From Candidatus Binatia bacterium (lineage in GTDB: Bacteria; Desulfobacterota; Binatia; HRBIN30): DNA of 64,000 nt. The notes beneath the pieces were generated by a model. It searched no databases. It was not told where the DNA came from and worked only from the letters and a program-made list of their open reading frames with translations. Location: the NCBI GenBank assembly GCA_937925685.1, contig CALAMI010000008.1, positions 1-64,000 of the forward strand, in the 5' to 3' direction. This document shows, piece by piece, positions 7,940 through 16,551 of the stretch; positions within the stretch are counted from its first letter, which is position 1, and each line of letters begins with the position of its first letter. The translations under genes were made by a program, and so were the position numbers.

Positions 7940-8668
7940 ATGAATTCGACTCGCCGGTCTCAGTCTGGCCTGACTGCGCTCCAAGTCGTTTTTCTCTTTG
8001 TGCTCTTCGCGGGCGCGTCGGTGGTGATTTTCCTGTTTGGCATCTGGGTCGGCCGAGATGCAACGGAGCGACGGCTCCTTCGGGAAGAGCGTATGGTCAG
8101 GGTTCCGATCGCGGTCAGCACGCCATCGCCGGCGCGTGCTGAGGAGCGGCCAGAGGAAGCGGTCGACCGTGCTTTTTACGAACGACTCCGCCAGAAAGCA
8201 GCCGAACGCCTCGCGCTAGCGCCACCGACCGTGAGTCCAGCGGCCACCGCTGCCGCTGAGTGGACGGTGCCGCCGCGGGTCCTGGTTACCCCGGGGGGGA
8301 TGACCTGGTTACCGACCTCTACCGCAATCATCGTGCGGCCAACGCCGCGTCCTACCAACACACTGCGGCCTCGCCCGACGCCGACCCAGCAATCACGGTC
8401 GCGACGTGAGGCCCAGGATGCCTGGGCGGACGCTGGCTGGACGGTGCAGGTGACGGCCACAACCGACGCCACCGAGGCCCGGGCCTTGGTTCAGCGTTTG
8501 CGCGCCCGCGGTTTCGACGCGTATCTGGTGCAAGCACCCAGCCGCGAAGGGGCGACGTGGTATCGGGTTCGCGTGGGGCGTTTTGCTTCCCGCGAAGAGG
8601 CCCAGCGGTGGGAGGCGCGGCTCAAAAGTGAAGGTGGCTTGCCTGGAGCGTTTGTCACGCCGCGCTAA
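7940..8668 (+). CDS. SPOR-domain membrane protein
   Basis: A 242-residue protein with a short basic cytoplasmic N-terminus, one transmembrane helix (about 13-37), a periplasmic linker rich in Arg, Ala, Pro and Thr (including PTPRPTNTLRPRPTPTQ), and a C-terminal SPOR domain (about 166-242; GWTVQVTATT through the WYRVRVGRF motif). SPOR domains bind glycan strands stripped of stem peptides at division septa, so a role in cell division or envelope remodelling is likely. The ATG at 7940 directly follows the argS stop; an in-frame upstream start inside argS is less likely. The gene is sandwiched between argS and trpE, an arrangement without obvious functional logic. Confidence 0.85.
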   Translation: MNSTRRSQSGLTALQVVFLFVLFAGASVVIFLFGIWVGRDATERRLLREERMVRVPIAVSTPSPARAEERPEEAVDRAFYERLRQKAAERLALAPPTVSPAATAAAEWTVPPRVLVTPGGMTWLPTSTAIIVRPTPRPTNTLRPRPTPTQQSRSRREAQDAWADAGWTVQVTATTDATEARALVQRLRARGFDAYLVQAPSREGATWYRVRVGRFASREEAQRWEARLKSEGGLPGAFVTPR

Positions 8669-8678
8669 GGGGTTGCTC

Positions 8679-10160
8679 ATGTTCGAGCCGGATTACGCCG
8701 AGTTTTGCTCCCTTGTGGGGAAAGCGGATCGGGTCGCCGTAGCCCGTGAGATTCTCGCTGACCTCGAAACTCCTGTGTCAGCGTTTTTGAAACTAGACGA
8801 CGGCGGAGATGCTTTTTTGCTGGAAAGCGTCGAAGGGGCGGAAAAGTGGGGTCGGTTTAGTTTTCTCGGCATTCGACCTGCGGCGGTGCTGAGCGCCAAA
8901 GGAACACAAACATCCCTGGCATTCCGTGGAGAAAGGCCACGCGTCGTCGAAGGCGTGAATCCATTGGCAGAGGCCCGGCGGGTTTTAAAGGAAATGCGGA
9001 CGTGGTCGGCCCGCCCGTTGCCCCGATTCGATGGAGGCTGGGTGGGCTATCTAGGTTACGATCTCGTCCGGCATTTCGAACGTCTGCCGGCTGCACCTCG
9101 CGACGATCTGCAGCTCCCGGATGTCTACTTGATGCTAGTGGACACGTTCTTAGTATTTGACAACTTGCGGCACACAATTACTGCGGTGACCTACGCGCCG
9201 ACACAGGGGCAGCCTCCGGAGCAAAGCTATCGAGAGGCCTGCCAGCGCCTGGACGAGCTTTTGGAGAGGCTGCGGCGCCCAGTGGATGCTCCGATGGAGT
9301 TCGGCGCGCCGAAGACCCTGACCTCGCCCCGTGCAAACCTTTCCCCTGAGCAATTTGAAGCAATGGTACGCAAAGCCAAGGAGTACATTGTCGCTGGAGA
9401 CATCATTCAAGTGGTCTTGGCGCTGCGCTTCGCGGGCGAACTCCAGGCCGACCCGTTCCAGATTTACCGTTGCCTTCGCAAGGTCAACCCAGCGCCCTAC
9501 ATGTTTTTCTTGCGGGCTGGGGAGGCGACATTGGTTGGTTCTTCACCTGAGGTCATGGTTCGCTTGGAAGGGCGTGAGGTCACAGTTCGCCCGATTGCTG
9601 GAACACGCCCCCGGGGTACCGACGAGGTAGCGGACCGGGAACTGGAGAACGAATTGCGTCAGGATGCCAAGGAGATCGCCGAGCACATCATGCTGGTTGA
9701 CCTGGGACGGAACGACGTTGGCCGCGTGGCGGAGGTGGGCTCTGTTGAGGTTACCGAGTGCATGGTCGTGGAACGTTACTCCCACGTGATGCATTTGGTT
9801 TCCAACGTACGCGGCACGTTGCGGCCGGGACTTGACGCGTGGGATGCCTTGGCTGCGACATTTCCCGCCGGCACGCTCACGGGTGCGCCTAAAATTCGCG
9901 CGATGGAAATTATCGACGAGCTCGAGCCTACGCAGCGCGGAGTATATGGCGGAGCAGTGGGCTACGTCGGCTTTTCTGGTAACATGGATACCTGCATCAC
10001 GATTCGGACGATACTGGTCAGAGGCAGCCGTTACTACGTGCAAGCCGGTGCGGGCATTGTGGCCGATTCCATTCCGGAGCGCGAGTATCAAGAATGCGTC
10101 AACAAAGCGCGAGCAGCACTGCAGGCCATTCGCCTGGCGGAAAGCCTGAAGCCCGACTAA
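8679..10160 (+). CDS. trpE: Anthranilate synthase component I
   Basis: A 493-residue enzyme converting chorismate to anthranilate using ammonia supplied by TrpG; first committed step of tryptophan synthesis. The N-terminal domain carries LLES at 47-50, the motif that binds tryptophan in feedback-inhibited enzymes, so end-product inhibition is expected. The C-terminal chorismate-binding domain shows [41 protein letters not shown] and [20 protein letters not shown] 8679 is ten bases after the SPOR stop, leaving no room for a leader peptide or attenuator. It is first of seven consecutive trp genes. Confidence 0.97.
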   Translation: MFEPDYAEFCSLVGKADRVAVAREILADLETPVSAFLKLDDGGDAFLLESVEGAEKWGRFSFLGIRPAAVLSAKGTQTSLAFRGERPRVVEGVNPLAEARRVLKEMRTWSARPLPRFDGGWVGYLGYDLVRHFERLPAAPRDDLQLPDVYLMLVDTFLVFDNLRHTITAVTYAPTQGQPPEQSYREACQRLDELLERLRRPVDAPMEFGAPKTLTSPRANLSPEQFEAMVRKAKEYIVAGDIIQVVLALRFAGELQADPFQIYRCLRKVNPAPYMFFLRAGEATLVGSSPEVMVRLEGREVTVRPIAGTRPRGTDEVADRELENELRQDAKEIAEHIMLVDLGRNDVGRVAEVGSVEVTECMVVERYSHVMHLVSNVRGTLRPGLDAWDALAATFPAGTLTGAPKIRAMEIIDELEPTQRGVYGGAVGYVGFSGNMDTCITIRTILVRGSRYYVQAGAGIVADSIPEREYQECVNKARAALQAIRLAESLKPD

Positions 10161-10174
10161 GTTCCCCGGTCACC

Positions 10175-10744
10175 ATGTTGTTGATGATCGACAATTACGA
10201 CTCGTTTACCTACAACCTCGTGCAGTACTTCGGGGAGCTCGGGGCCGAAGTCCGGGTGGTCCGCAACGATGCGGTAACGCTGGAAGAAATCGATTTCTGG
10301 AAGCCGAAGCAAATCGTGATTTCTCCAGGCCCTTGTACCCCTGCGGAAGCGGGGATCTCGGTTGCGGTGATTCGGCGTTTTGCTGGGAGTGTGCCGCTTT
10401 TGGGTGTGTGCTTAGGGCATCAAAGTATTGCCGCGGCCTTCGGGGGGCGGGTGGTGCGAGCCGCACGGCTGATGCACGGCAAAACGTCGGATATTTTTCA
10501 CGATGGAAAAAGCATTTTCTCTGGCCTCCCCAACCCCTTTCCAGCTACACGTTACCATTCTCTCGTCGTGGAAGAGAGTTCTTTGCCCCCGTGTTTGGAG
10601 GTCAGTGCAAGAACGGCAGAGGGTGAAATCATGGGTTTGCGCCACCGCCAGTATTTGGTGGAAGGCGTACAATTTCACCCGGAATCGATCCTGACAACAG
10701 CCGGTAAGGAGTTGCTGCGCAACTTCCTGTCTCTCACAGCTTAA
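10175..10744 (+). CDS. trpG: Anthranilate synthase component II (glutamine amidotransferase)
   Basis: A 189-residue class I glutamine amidotransferase that releases ammonia from glutamine for TrpE. The catalytic triad is Cys79 (GVCLGHQ), His168 and Glu170 (VQFHPES). The N-terminal [15 protein letters not shown] is characteristic of TrpG/PabA. ATG 10175 is the natural start; upstream in-frame codons overlap trpE. Because no pab genes are near, the same subunit might also serve PabB in folate synthesis, as in other bacteria; that is inference. Its position between trpE and trpD fixes its main role. Confidence 0.95.
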   Translation: MLLMIDNYDSFTYNLVQYFGELGAEVRVVRNDAVTLEEIDFWKPKQIVISPGPCTPAEAGISVAVIRRFAGSVPLLGVCLGHQSIAAAFGGRVVRAARLMHGKTSDIFHDGKSIFSGLPNPFPATRYHSLVVEESSLPPCLEVSARTAEGEIMGLRHRQYLVEGVQFHPESILTTAGKELLRNFLSLTA

Positions 10745-10751
10745 AGGAAAA

Positions 10752-11768
10752 ATGTCTTTGCAGGTTACTCGTGCGTTGAAGAGTTTGGTCGAGGGACAAA
10801 ACCTTGAGGCTGGCGAAGCGGAGGCGTTGGTTCGGGAGATCATGAGGGGCGAAGCCAGCCCCGTCCAGTTAGCTGGACTCTTAGTGGCTTGGCGGATGAA
10901 AGGAGAAACCACTGCCGAGCTTGTGGGTGCGGCCCGCGCGTTGCGTGCGTGCGCGGAGGTGATCTGCCCCAAGGTTCCCGTCGTCGATACCTGCGGCACC
11001 GGAGGTGACGGCTCGAATTCTTTCAACATCTCCACCGCGGCAGCGTTAATCACTGCAGCGCTAGGGGTGGCGGTGGCCAAGCACGGTAACCGTGCGGTTT
11101 CCGGTAAAGTAGGGGGGGCGGACATTCTCGAGGCGTTGGGTATCCGCATCGACTTGCCCCCGGAACGCGTGCAAGCGTGCATCGAGACTACAGGGTTTGG
11201 TTTTCTCTTTGCCCCACGGTTTCACCCTGCCATGCGACACGTTGCTGGGGTACGTCGCGAGCTTGGAGTACGTACGATCTTTAACCTCCTTGGTCCGTTG
11301 GCAAATCCTGCCGGAGCCAAACGACAAGTCGTGGGTGTGTTCGGAGCACGGTGGTTACACCCCATGGCCCAGGTACTGGGTGAGCTCGGTGCCGAACGTG
11401 CTCTGGTGGTCCACAGCGAGGATGGGCTCGATGAGATTTCGTTGTCGGCTCCCACACGAGTGTGTGAATGGGACGGAGAGGAGGTGCGGGCGTGGACATT
11501 GGAGCCAACGAAACTGGGCGTTCCCACTTATCCACGGGAAGTCTTCGTTTGCCCGGACTTGAACACGGCCCTCGAGCGCATGCGAACGGTTCTTCGGGGG
11601 GAGCCAGGACCGTGCACGGACGTCGCTAAGGTCAACGCTGCGGCGGCGATGTACGTTGCGGGACGAGTTGCGACGATAGGAGAGGGGGTAGCGCTGGCGC
11701 ACGACGCACTAACTCGCGGGCTGGTCTGGCGGAAGGTGCAAGAAATTATAGCTTGGACGAATCGATGA
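10752..11768 (+). CDS. trpD: Anthranilate phosphoribosyltransferase
   Basis: A 338-residue enzyme transferring phosphoribose from PRPP to anthranilate. The PRPP-binding glycine loop DTCGTGGDGSNSFNIST includes Gly-Thr-Gly-Gly-Asp at 82-86. The anthranilate-site motif KHGNR is at 110-114; the following residues read AVSGKVGGAD where most homologues have SVSSKSGSAD, a mild variation. An AAAGGA site precedes ATG 10752. The stop overlaps the trpC start (ATGA at 11765-11768), indicating coupling. Confidence 0.96.
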   Translation: MSLQVTRALKSLVEGQNLEAGEAEALVREIMRGEASPVQLAGLLVAWRMKGETTAELVGAARALRACAEVICPKVPVVDTCGTGGDGSNSFNISTAAALITAALGVAVAKHGNRAVSGKVGGADILEALGIRIDLPPERVQACIETTGFGFLFAPRFHPAMRHVAGVRRELGVRTIFNLLGPLANPAGAKRQVVGVFGARWLHPMAQVLGELGAERALVVHSEDGLDEISLSAPTRVCEWDGEEVRAWTLEPTKLGVPTYPREVFVCPDLNTALERMRTVLRGEPGPCTDVAKVNAAAAMYVAGRVATIGEGVALAHDALTRGLVWRKVQEIIAWTNR

Positions 11769-12538
11769 TTCTCGATCGCATCTTGTCGACGAAACGGGCC
11801 GAAGTAGAGCAGGCAAAACGGCGAGTGCCGGTGAGCGAACTTGTCCGGATGCCGTGGTATGGTGCTCCCCGGCGGAATTTTCTCGCGGCACTGCAAAGAC
11901 GGCGGGCGATCATTGCGGAGGTCAAGAAGGCCTCGCCATCAAAAGGTGTGATCTGTAGAGATTTTGATCCTGTGGGCTTGGCGCGGGCCTATGAAGCAGG
12001 AGGTGCGGCGGCCATTTCGGTGTTGACGGAGTCGGAGTTTTTCCTCGGGGCCCTGGAGCATTTGAGTGCAGTTCGTGAGGCTGTCGGTTTGCCCTTGCTG
12101 CGCAAAGACTTTTTGTTCGATCCCTACCAGTTGCACGAAGCCAGGGCATACGGTGCCGACGCGGTGTTGCTCATCGTCCGCGCCCTCGAGCCGAAGCAGT
12201 TGCGCTACCTTCTCGATGAGGCGAAGGACCTCGAGTTAGCCGCTTTGGTCGAGGTACACAACGAACAAGAAGTCGAAGCGGCTTTAGCTGCGGCAGTGGG
12301 GCTCATTGGGGTGAACAATCGCGACTTGGCCACGTTTGCCACTTCGCTCGAAATCACGGAGCATCTGGCTTCCCACGCTGGCCGCGACGGGGCGGTCGTT
12401 GTCGCTGAAAGCGGAATTGAAACCCAGCAAGACATCCGACGTTTGGAACGCGTGGGCGTGCGAGCGTTTTTGGTCGGCGAAGCGTTGGTACGTTCCCGAA
12501 ACCCCGTCGCTAAGCTCGCGGAGCTTTTGGGCACGTAG
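11765..12538 (+). CDS. trpC: Indole-3-glycerol-phosphate synthase
   Basis: A 257-residue (beta/alpha)8-barrel enzyme closing the indole ring on CdRP. The active-site block AEVKKASPSKGVI (residues 51-63) has the catalytic Glu and Lys, and PLLRKDFLFDPYQ carries the second lysine. GVNNRDL and VAESGI are the phosphate-binding segments. The ATG was chosen for the ATGA overlap with trpD; an in-frame TTG twelve bases earlier is unlikely. It is a separate gene, not fused to trpF as in enterobacteria. Confidence 0.96.
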   Translation: MILDRILSTKRAEVEQAKRRVPVSELVRMPWYGAPRRNFLAALQRRRAIIAEVKKASPSKGVICRDFDPVGLARAYEAGGAAAISVLTESEFFLGALEHLSAVREAVGLPLLRKDFLFDPYQLHEARAYGADAVLLIVRALEPKQLRYLLDEAKDLELAALVEVHNEQEVEAALAAAVGLIGVNNRDLATFATSLEITEHLASHAGRDGAVVVAESGIETQQDIRRLERVGVRAFLVGEALVRSRNPVAKLAELLGT

Positions 12539-12552
12539 GCACGACCCGGAGC

Positions 12553-13164
12553 ATGGTGGTCGTTAAAATTTGTGGGATTACCAGCCCCCTCGATGCGTTG
12601 GCCGCGGTGCGGTCGGGTGCCGATTGGCTGGGTCTCAATTTTTGGGTGGGAAGCCGCCGCTGCGTAAGCGTGGCGCGCGCCCGAGAAATCATGGCTTGTA
12701 TCCCTAAAGAGATTCGCGTTGTCGGGGTTTTTGTGAATGCCCCACGGAAAGAGGTCGAAGCCATTGCCGCCGACCTTGGCTTGGATGTGTTGCAGTTCCA
12801 CGGAGACGAGCCTCCAGAGTACTGCCAGGGTTGGGAGTGGCCGGTCATCAAGGCCGTGCGGGTAGGCAGCCGAGACGATCTGGAGGCAGCCCGCGCGTAC
12901 GAAGTGGATTACGTTTTGGTCGACGCTCATGTTTCCGGTCACTATGGGGGCACGGGACAGCGGGCGAATTGGGCCGCGGTTGCGCTGTGGTCATCAGAAC
13001 GACCGGTCATCCTAGCTGGTGGACTAACGGCTGAGAACGTAGGCGAGGCAATCCGGGTGGTACGGCCGTTTGCGGTGGACGTTGCCAGTGGTGTGGAGAT
13101 GCGCCCCGGGACCAAAGATCCACTTGCCATGAGGAGGTTTGTTGAGAATGCAAAATCTGCCTGA
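12553..13164 (+). CDS. trpF: Phosphoribosylanthranilate isomerase
   Basis: A 203-residue (beta/alpha)8 barrel catalysing the Amadori rearrangement of PRA to CdRP. The general base Cys7 lies in VKICGIT and the general acid Asp124 in [16 protein letters not shown]. The phosphate sites [10 protein letters not shown] and DVASGVE are present. The gene begins 14 bases after trpC and its last 17 bases overlap the start of trpB, whose ribosome-binding site lies inside trpF. Confidence 0.95.
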   Translation: MVVVKICGITSPLDALAAVRSGADWLGLNFWVGSRRCVSVARAREIMACIPKEIRVVGVFVNAPRKEVEAIAADLGLDVLQFHGDEPPEYCQGWEWPVIKAVRVGSRDDLEAARAYEVDYVLVDAHVSGHYGGTGQRANWAAVALWSSERPVILAGGLTAENVGEAIRVVRPFAVDVASGVEMRPGTKDPLAMRRFVENAKSA

Positions 13165-14341
13165 CCGAAGGGGCCACTACGGGATGTTTGGTGGCCGTTA
13201 CGTGGCCGAAACGCTCATGCCCGCGTTGATCGAACTCGAGAGAGCGTATCGCCAAATCAGCCGCGATCGGAATTTTCGCCAACAGCTCCAGAAATACCTT
13301 CGTGATTACGCCGGTCGTGAGACGCCCCTTTATTTTGCCGAGCGGCTAACCGCGAGGCTCGGAGGGGCGAAGATTTACCTCAAGCGCGAAGACCTTTGCC
13401 ACACCGGTTCGCACAAGATCAACAACGCTCTCGGCCAAGCGCTGCTCGCTCGCCAAATGGGCAAGCAACGGCTCATCGCGGAAACCGGTGCCGGTCAGCA
13501 CGGTGTGGCTACAGCGACGGTGGCCGCCTTGCTTGGCTTTCCCTGCGAAGTGTTCATGGGCAGCGAGGATGTGCAGCGTCAGTCGCTTAATGTATTTCGC
13601 ATGAAATTGCTGGGTGCCCAGGTGCGGCCGGTGTCTGCTGGCAGTGCGACCTTGAAGGATGCCATTAACGAGGCATTGCGCGACTGGGTGACTCATGTGG
13701 AGACCACGCATTATCTTGTGGGCTCCACGATGTCTGCGCACCCGTACCCGATGATGGTCCGTGACTTTCAGTCGGTGATCGGTAAGGAAACCAAGCGTCA
13801 AATTCTCCGCCGTGAAGGACGCCTCCCGGATTACCTTGTCGCTTGTGTGGGCGGAGGGAGTAATGCAATGGGCTTGTTTTATCCGTTTCTCGACAATCGG
13901 GAGGTGAGGCTCGTTGGCGTTGAAGGTGGGGGGCGGGGACTCGACACTGGCGAACACGCGGCCTCGATTTGTGCCGGAAGCGTTGGCATCTTGCATGGGA
14001 AAAAGACGTACATCTTGCAAGATGAAATGGGCCAGATTCGCCCGGCCCATTCGATCTCTGCGGGCCTGGATTATCCTGGGGTTGGTCCGGAACACGCCTA
14101 CCTACATTTTACTGGCAGGGCACAGTACGTCGCGGTAACCGATAGCGAGGCGCTCGAAGCCTTCCAGCTTCTTTCCGAAAGCGAAGGAATTATCCCAGCC
14201 TTAGAGAGCGCTCATGCCGTGGCTTATGCAGCTAAGCTCGCTCCTAGGTTGGAGAGGGAACAGGTGATCGTGGTGAACTTGTCTGGTCGCGGGGACAAGG
14301 ATATGGGCACGGTGGCCAACGCCTTAGGGGTGACGTTGTGA
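13148..14341 (+). CDS. trpB: Tryptophan synthase beta chain
   Basis: A 397-residue PLP enzyme condensing indole with serine. Lys90 in [13 protein letters not shown] forms the Schiff base. The phosphate loop [17 protein letters not shown] and the GAGQHG segment are canonical for TrpB1, the form that pairs with TrpA. ATG 13148 follows AGGAGG (13132-13137) by ten bases; a TTG nine bases upstream is a less likely start. The stop overlaps the trpA GTG (GTGA), fitting the one-to-one alpha-beta complex. Confidence 0.97.
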   Translation: MQNLPDRRGHYGMFGGRYVAETLMPALIELERAYRQISRDRNFRQQLQKYLRDYAGRETPLYFAERLTARLGGAKIYLKREDLCHTGSHKINNALGQALLARQMGKQRLIAETGAGQHGVATATVAALLGFPCEVFMGSEDVQRQSLNVFRMKLLGAQVRPVSAGSATLKDAINEALRDWVTHVETTHYLVGSTMSAHPYPMMVRDFQSVIGKETKRQILRREGRLPDYLVACVGGGSNAMGLFYPFLDNREVRLVGVEGGGRGLDTGEHAASICAGSVGILHGKKTYILQDEMGQIRPAHSISAGLDYPGVGPEHAYLHFTGRAQYVAVTDSEALEAFQLLSESEGIIPALESAHAVAYAAKLAPRLEREQVIVVNLSGRGDKDMGTVANALGVTL

Positions 14342-15213
14342 GCGCAACATTGTACGGCACCTGGAGCAAGTCGATCAGCGCTTCGAAGAAGAACCGAATC
14401 GACGAGGTGTTTGCTGCCTTGCGGCAGCGTGGAGAGGTTGGGCTGATTCCTTTTCTGACACTCGGGGACCCGAGCGTGGAAGCGACCCTGACCCTCATGC
14501 GAAAGGTAGAAGAGGCAGGAGCGGATCTGATCGAACTTGGTGTACCGTTTTCGGACCCTACGGCCGACGGGCCCGTGTTACAGCACTCGCTGGAAGTCGG
14601 CTTACGATCCGGGGCAACCCTAACGCGCGCTCTGGAGTTGGTCCAACAATTTCGACGGAGCTCGCAAACCCCGATCGTTCTTTACGGCTACTACAATCCA
14701 ATCTTTCGCTATGGTCTCGAAGCCTTCGCTCGCGATGCGGCCGCTGCGGGCATCGATGGGCTGCTGGTTGTGGACTTGCCTCCGGACGAGGCCGACGAGC
14801 TGCTGCAGTGGACTCGGCCTGCCGGTTTGCATTTCGTCTGTTTGCTGGCTCCCACGAGCGGCCCGGAACGGATTCGATTGGTTTTGCAGCACGCTGCCGG
14901 GTTCATTTACTACGTGTCTGTCACCGGGGTTACCGGAGTAAAACCCATTCAACCATGGGAAGTGCGGCCTGTTATCTTGGCTTTGCGGCAGGAGACCGAA
15001 TTGCCAATCGGTGTCGGATTTGGCATCTCCACGGCAGAACAAGCGGCGGCCGTGGCAGCGTTTGCCGATGCGGTGGTGGTCGGCAGTGCCCTCATGCGGC
15101 TGGTAGATCAGCACCGCGACCAAAGCGATGTCGACGAGGTCGTTGCTCAATTCGTTCGGCGACTGAAAGAAGCCACGCGAAACGTCAAACGCCCACTGGC
15201 AGGAGCGATGTGA
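14338..15213 (+). CDS. trpA: Tryptophan synthase alpha chain
   Basis: A 291-residue (beta/alpha)8-barrel enzyme cleaving indole-3-glycerol phosphate to indole, which is channelled to TrpB. The catalytic pair is Glu66 ([10 protein letters not shown]) and Asp77 (TADGPVLQ). The phosphate-binding GFGIST and loop SVTGVTGV are present. The GTG start overlaps the trpB stop. The chain is about 20 residues longer at the N-terminus than usual, and homology begins near [11 protein letters not shown], so a later start is possible. folC follows directly; the accD gene often found between trpA and folC in related bacteria is absent. Confidence 0.95.
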   Translation: MSATLYGTWSKSISASKKNRIDEVFAALRQRGEVGLIPFLTLGDPSVEATLTLMRKVEEAGADLIELGVPFSDPTADGPVLQHSLEVGLRSGATLTRALELVQQFRRSSQTPIVLYGYYNPIFRYGLEAFARDAAAAGIDGLLVVDLPPDEADELLQWTRPAGLHFVCLLAPTSGPERIRLVLQHAAGFIYYVSVTGVTGVKPIQPWEVRPVILALRQETELPIGVGFGISTAEQAAAVAAFADAVVVGSALMRLVDQHRDQSDVDEVVAQFVRRLKEATRNVKRPLAGAM

Positions 15214-15231
15214 GTCGAGGCGAGAGCATTC

Positions 15232-16551
15232 ATGGTTGCAGCCACTTATCCCGAGCTGCTCGACTGGCTGTATACTTTAGAGGCCCGCAAGGGCATGGAT
15301 TTCAAGCTCGAACGGGTCGCAGCAGTCTTGGAAGAACTGGGACACCCGGAAAGAAAATACCCAGTGGTCCATATTGCTGGTACGAACGGGAAAGGTTCGG
15401 TAGCAGCCATGCTGCATGCTGTGGCGTGTGGCGCGGGATTGGATGCCGGCCTGTACACGTCTCCGCACCTTGTTCGCTTTACCGAGCGCATCCAGGTGGG
15501 GAAGAAGGAAATTGCGCCGGAGGAGGTGGTTGATGGGGCACGTGAGGTGCACCGCGCGGCCACGTTACGCGGCGTCGAGCTGACATTTTTCGAATTCGCC
15601 ACAGTCCTCGCATTTCAGTATTTCGCGCAGCGAAAAGTGCCCTTGGCCGTGGTCGAGACGGGTCTGGGGGGGCGCCTCGACGCCACCAATGTGGTGTGGC
15701 CGGAGCTCTGCATTATTACCAATGTCGGATTCGATCATCAGGAATTCCTCGGCAACTCCCTGACTTCGATTGCGGCCGAAAAAGCGGGAATTCTTAAGCA
15801 CGGCGTGCCCGCAGTGGTTGGCCCGGTGCCGACGGAAGCAAAAGTTGTCATTGCTGCCCGTGCGCGGATGCAAAGCGCCCCGGTTTGGTGGGCTGGCAAT
15901 GACTTTAACTGGTGGGGGAACGACGGAGACTGGTCGTTCCGGGGGCCCATGGGCGAACTTCACCATGTACGGTTGGGTTTACGGGGAAGCCATCAGTGTG
16001 AAAATGCAGCCGTTGCTGTGGCCGCCATACAAGCTCTCTCGAGCCGCTTCGACTTAGCACCGGAGACATGGCGAACAGGCTTGGCGCACGTCCGTTGGCC
16101 AGGACGCCTCGAAGTCTTGAGCGGAGACCCTTTAGTCATCTTAGATGGCGCGCACAACGTTGACGGCGTGCGGGCCTTAGTGACAGCGCTCCCGCAAATC
16201 GTAGGCGGGCGGCGCGTGCGGGTATTGTTCGGGGTGATGGCTGACAAGGATTGGGCTGCCATGATCGACCTCTTGGCCCCACATGTCGAGTCCGTCACGG
16301 TGACGCGGACGCCTTCGCGGCGAAGTGCAGAGCCCGCAAGTGTGGCTCGGCGGTGGTGTACGAGAGTGGCAACGGAAGTGGACGACGACCCGAGAAGGGC
16401 CTTCGAGCGTATACTACACGCACTTCGTGGCGACGAGGCGTTATTGGTCACGGGCTCGCTCTTTCTAGTTGGACAGATACGCGCGGAATTTTTAGCTCGC
16501 GAGACGAAAGAGGATCGCCACCCAGGGATTCCCCGTGTGGATGTTCTTTGA
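15232..16551 (+). CDS. folC: Folylpolyglutamate/dihydrofolate synthase
   Basis: A 439-residue Mur-ligase-family enzyme adding glutamate to dihydropteroate and/or folates with ATP. The P-loop HIAGTNGKGSV spans residues 48-57. ETGLGGRLDATNVV and ITNVGFDHQEFLG (Mg2+/ATP site) are typical, as is the C-terminal LDGAHNVDG that precedes the glutamate-binding domain. The gene starts 18 bases after trpA and its last 11 bases overlap lptD. Whether it has both FolC activities cannot be read from sequence. Confidence 0.94.
   Translation: MVAATYPELLDWLYTLEARKGMDFKLERVAAVLEELGHPERKYPVVHIAGTNGKGSVAAMLHAVACGAGLDAGLYTSPHLVRFTERIQVGKKEIAPEEVVDGAREVHRAATLRGVELTFFEFATVLAFQYFAQRKVPLAVVETGLGGRLDATNVVWPELCIITNVGFDHQEFLGNSLTSIAAEKAGILKHGVPAVVGPVPTEAKVVIAARARMQSAPVWWAGNDFNWWGNDGDWSFRGPMGELHHVRLGLRGSHQCENAAVAVAAIQALSSRFDLAPETWRTGLAHVRWPGRLEVLSGDPLVILDGAHNVDGVRALVTALPQIVGGRRVRVLFGVMADKDWAAMIDLLAPHVESVTVTRTPSRRSAEPASVARRWCTRVATEVDDDPRRAFERILHALRGDEALLVTGSLFLVGQIRAEFLARETKEDRHPGIPRVDVL

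Noticed and set aside
8640..8690. trp attenuator or leader peptide
   Set aside because: Only ten bases separate the SPOR stop from trpE; no Trp-rich leader or paired hairpins fit.
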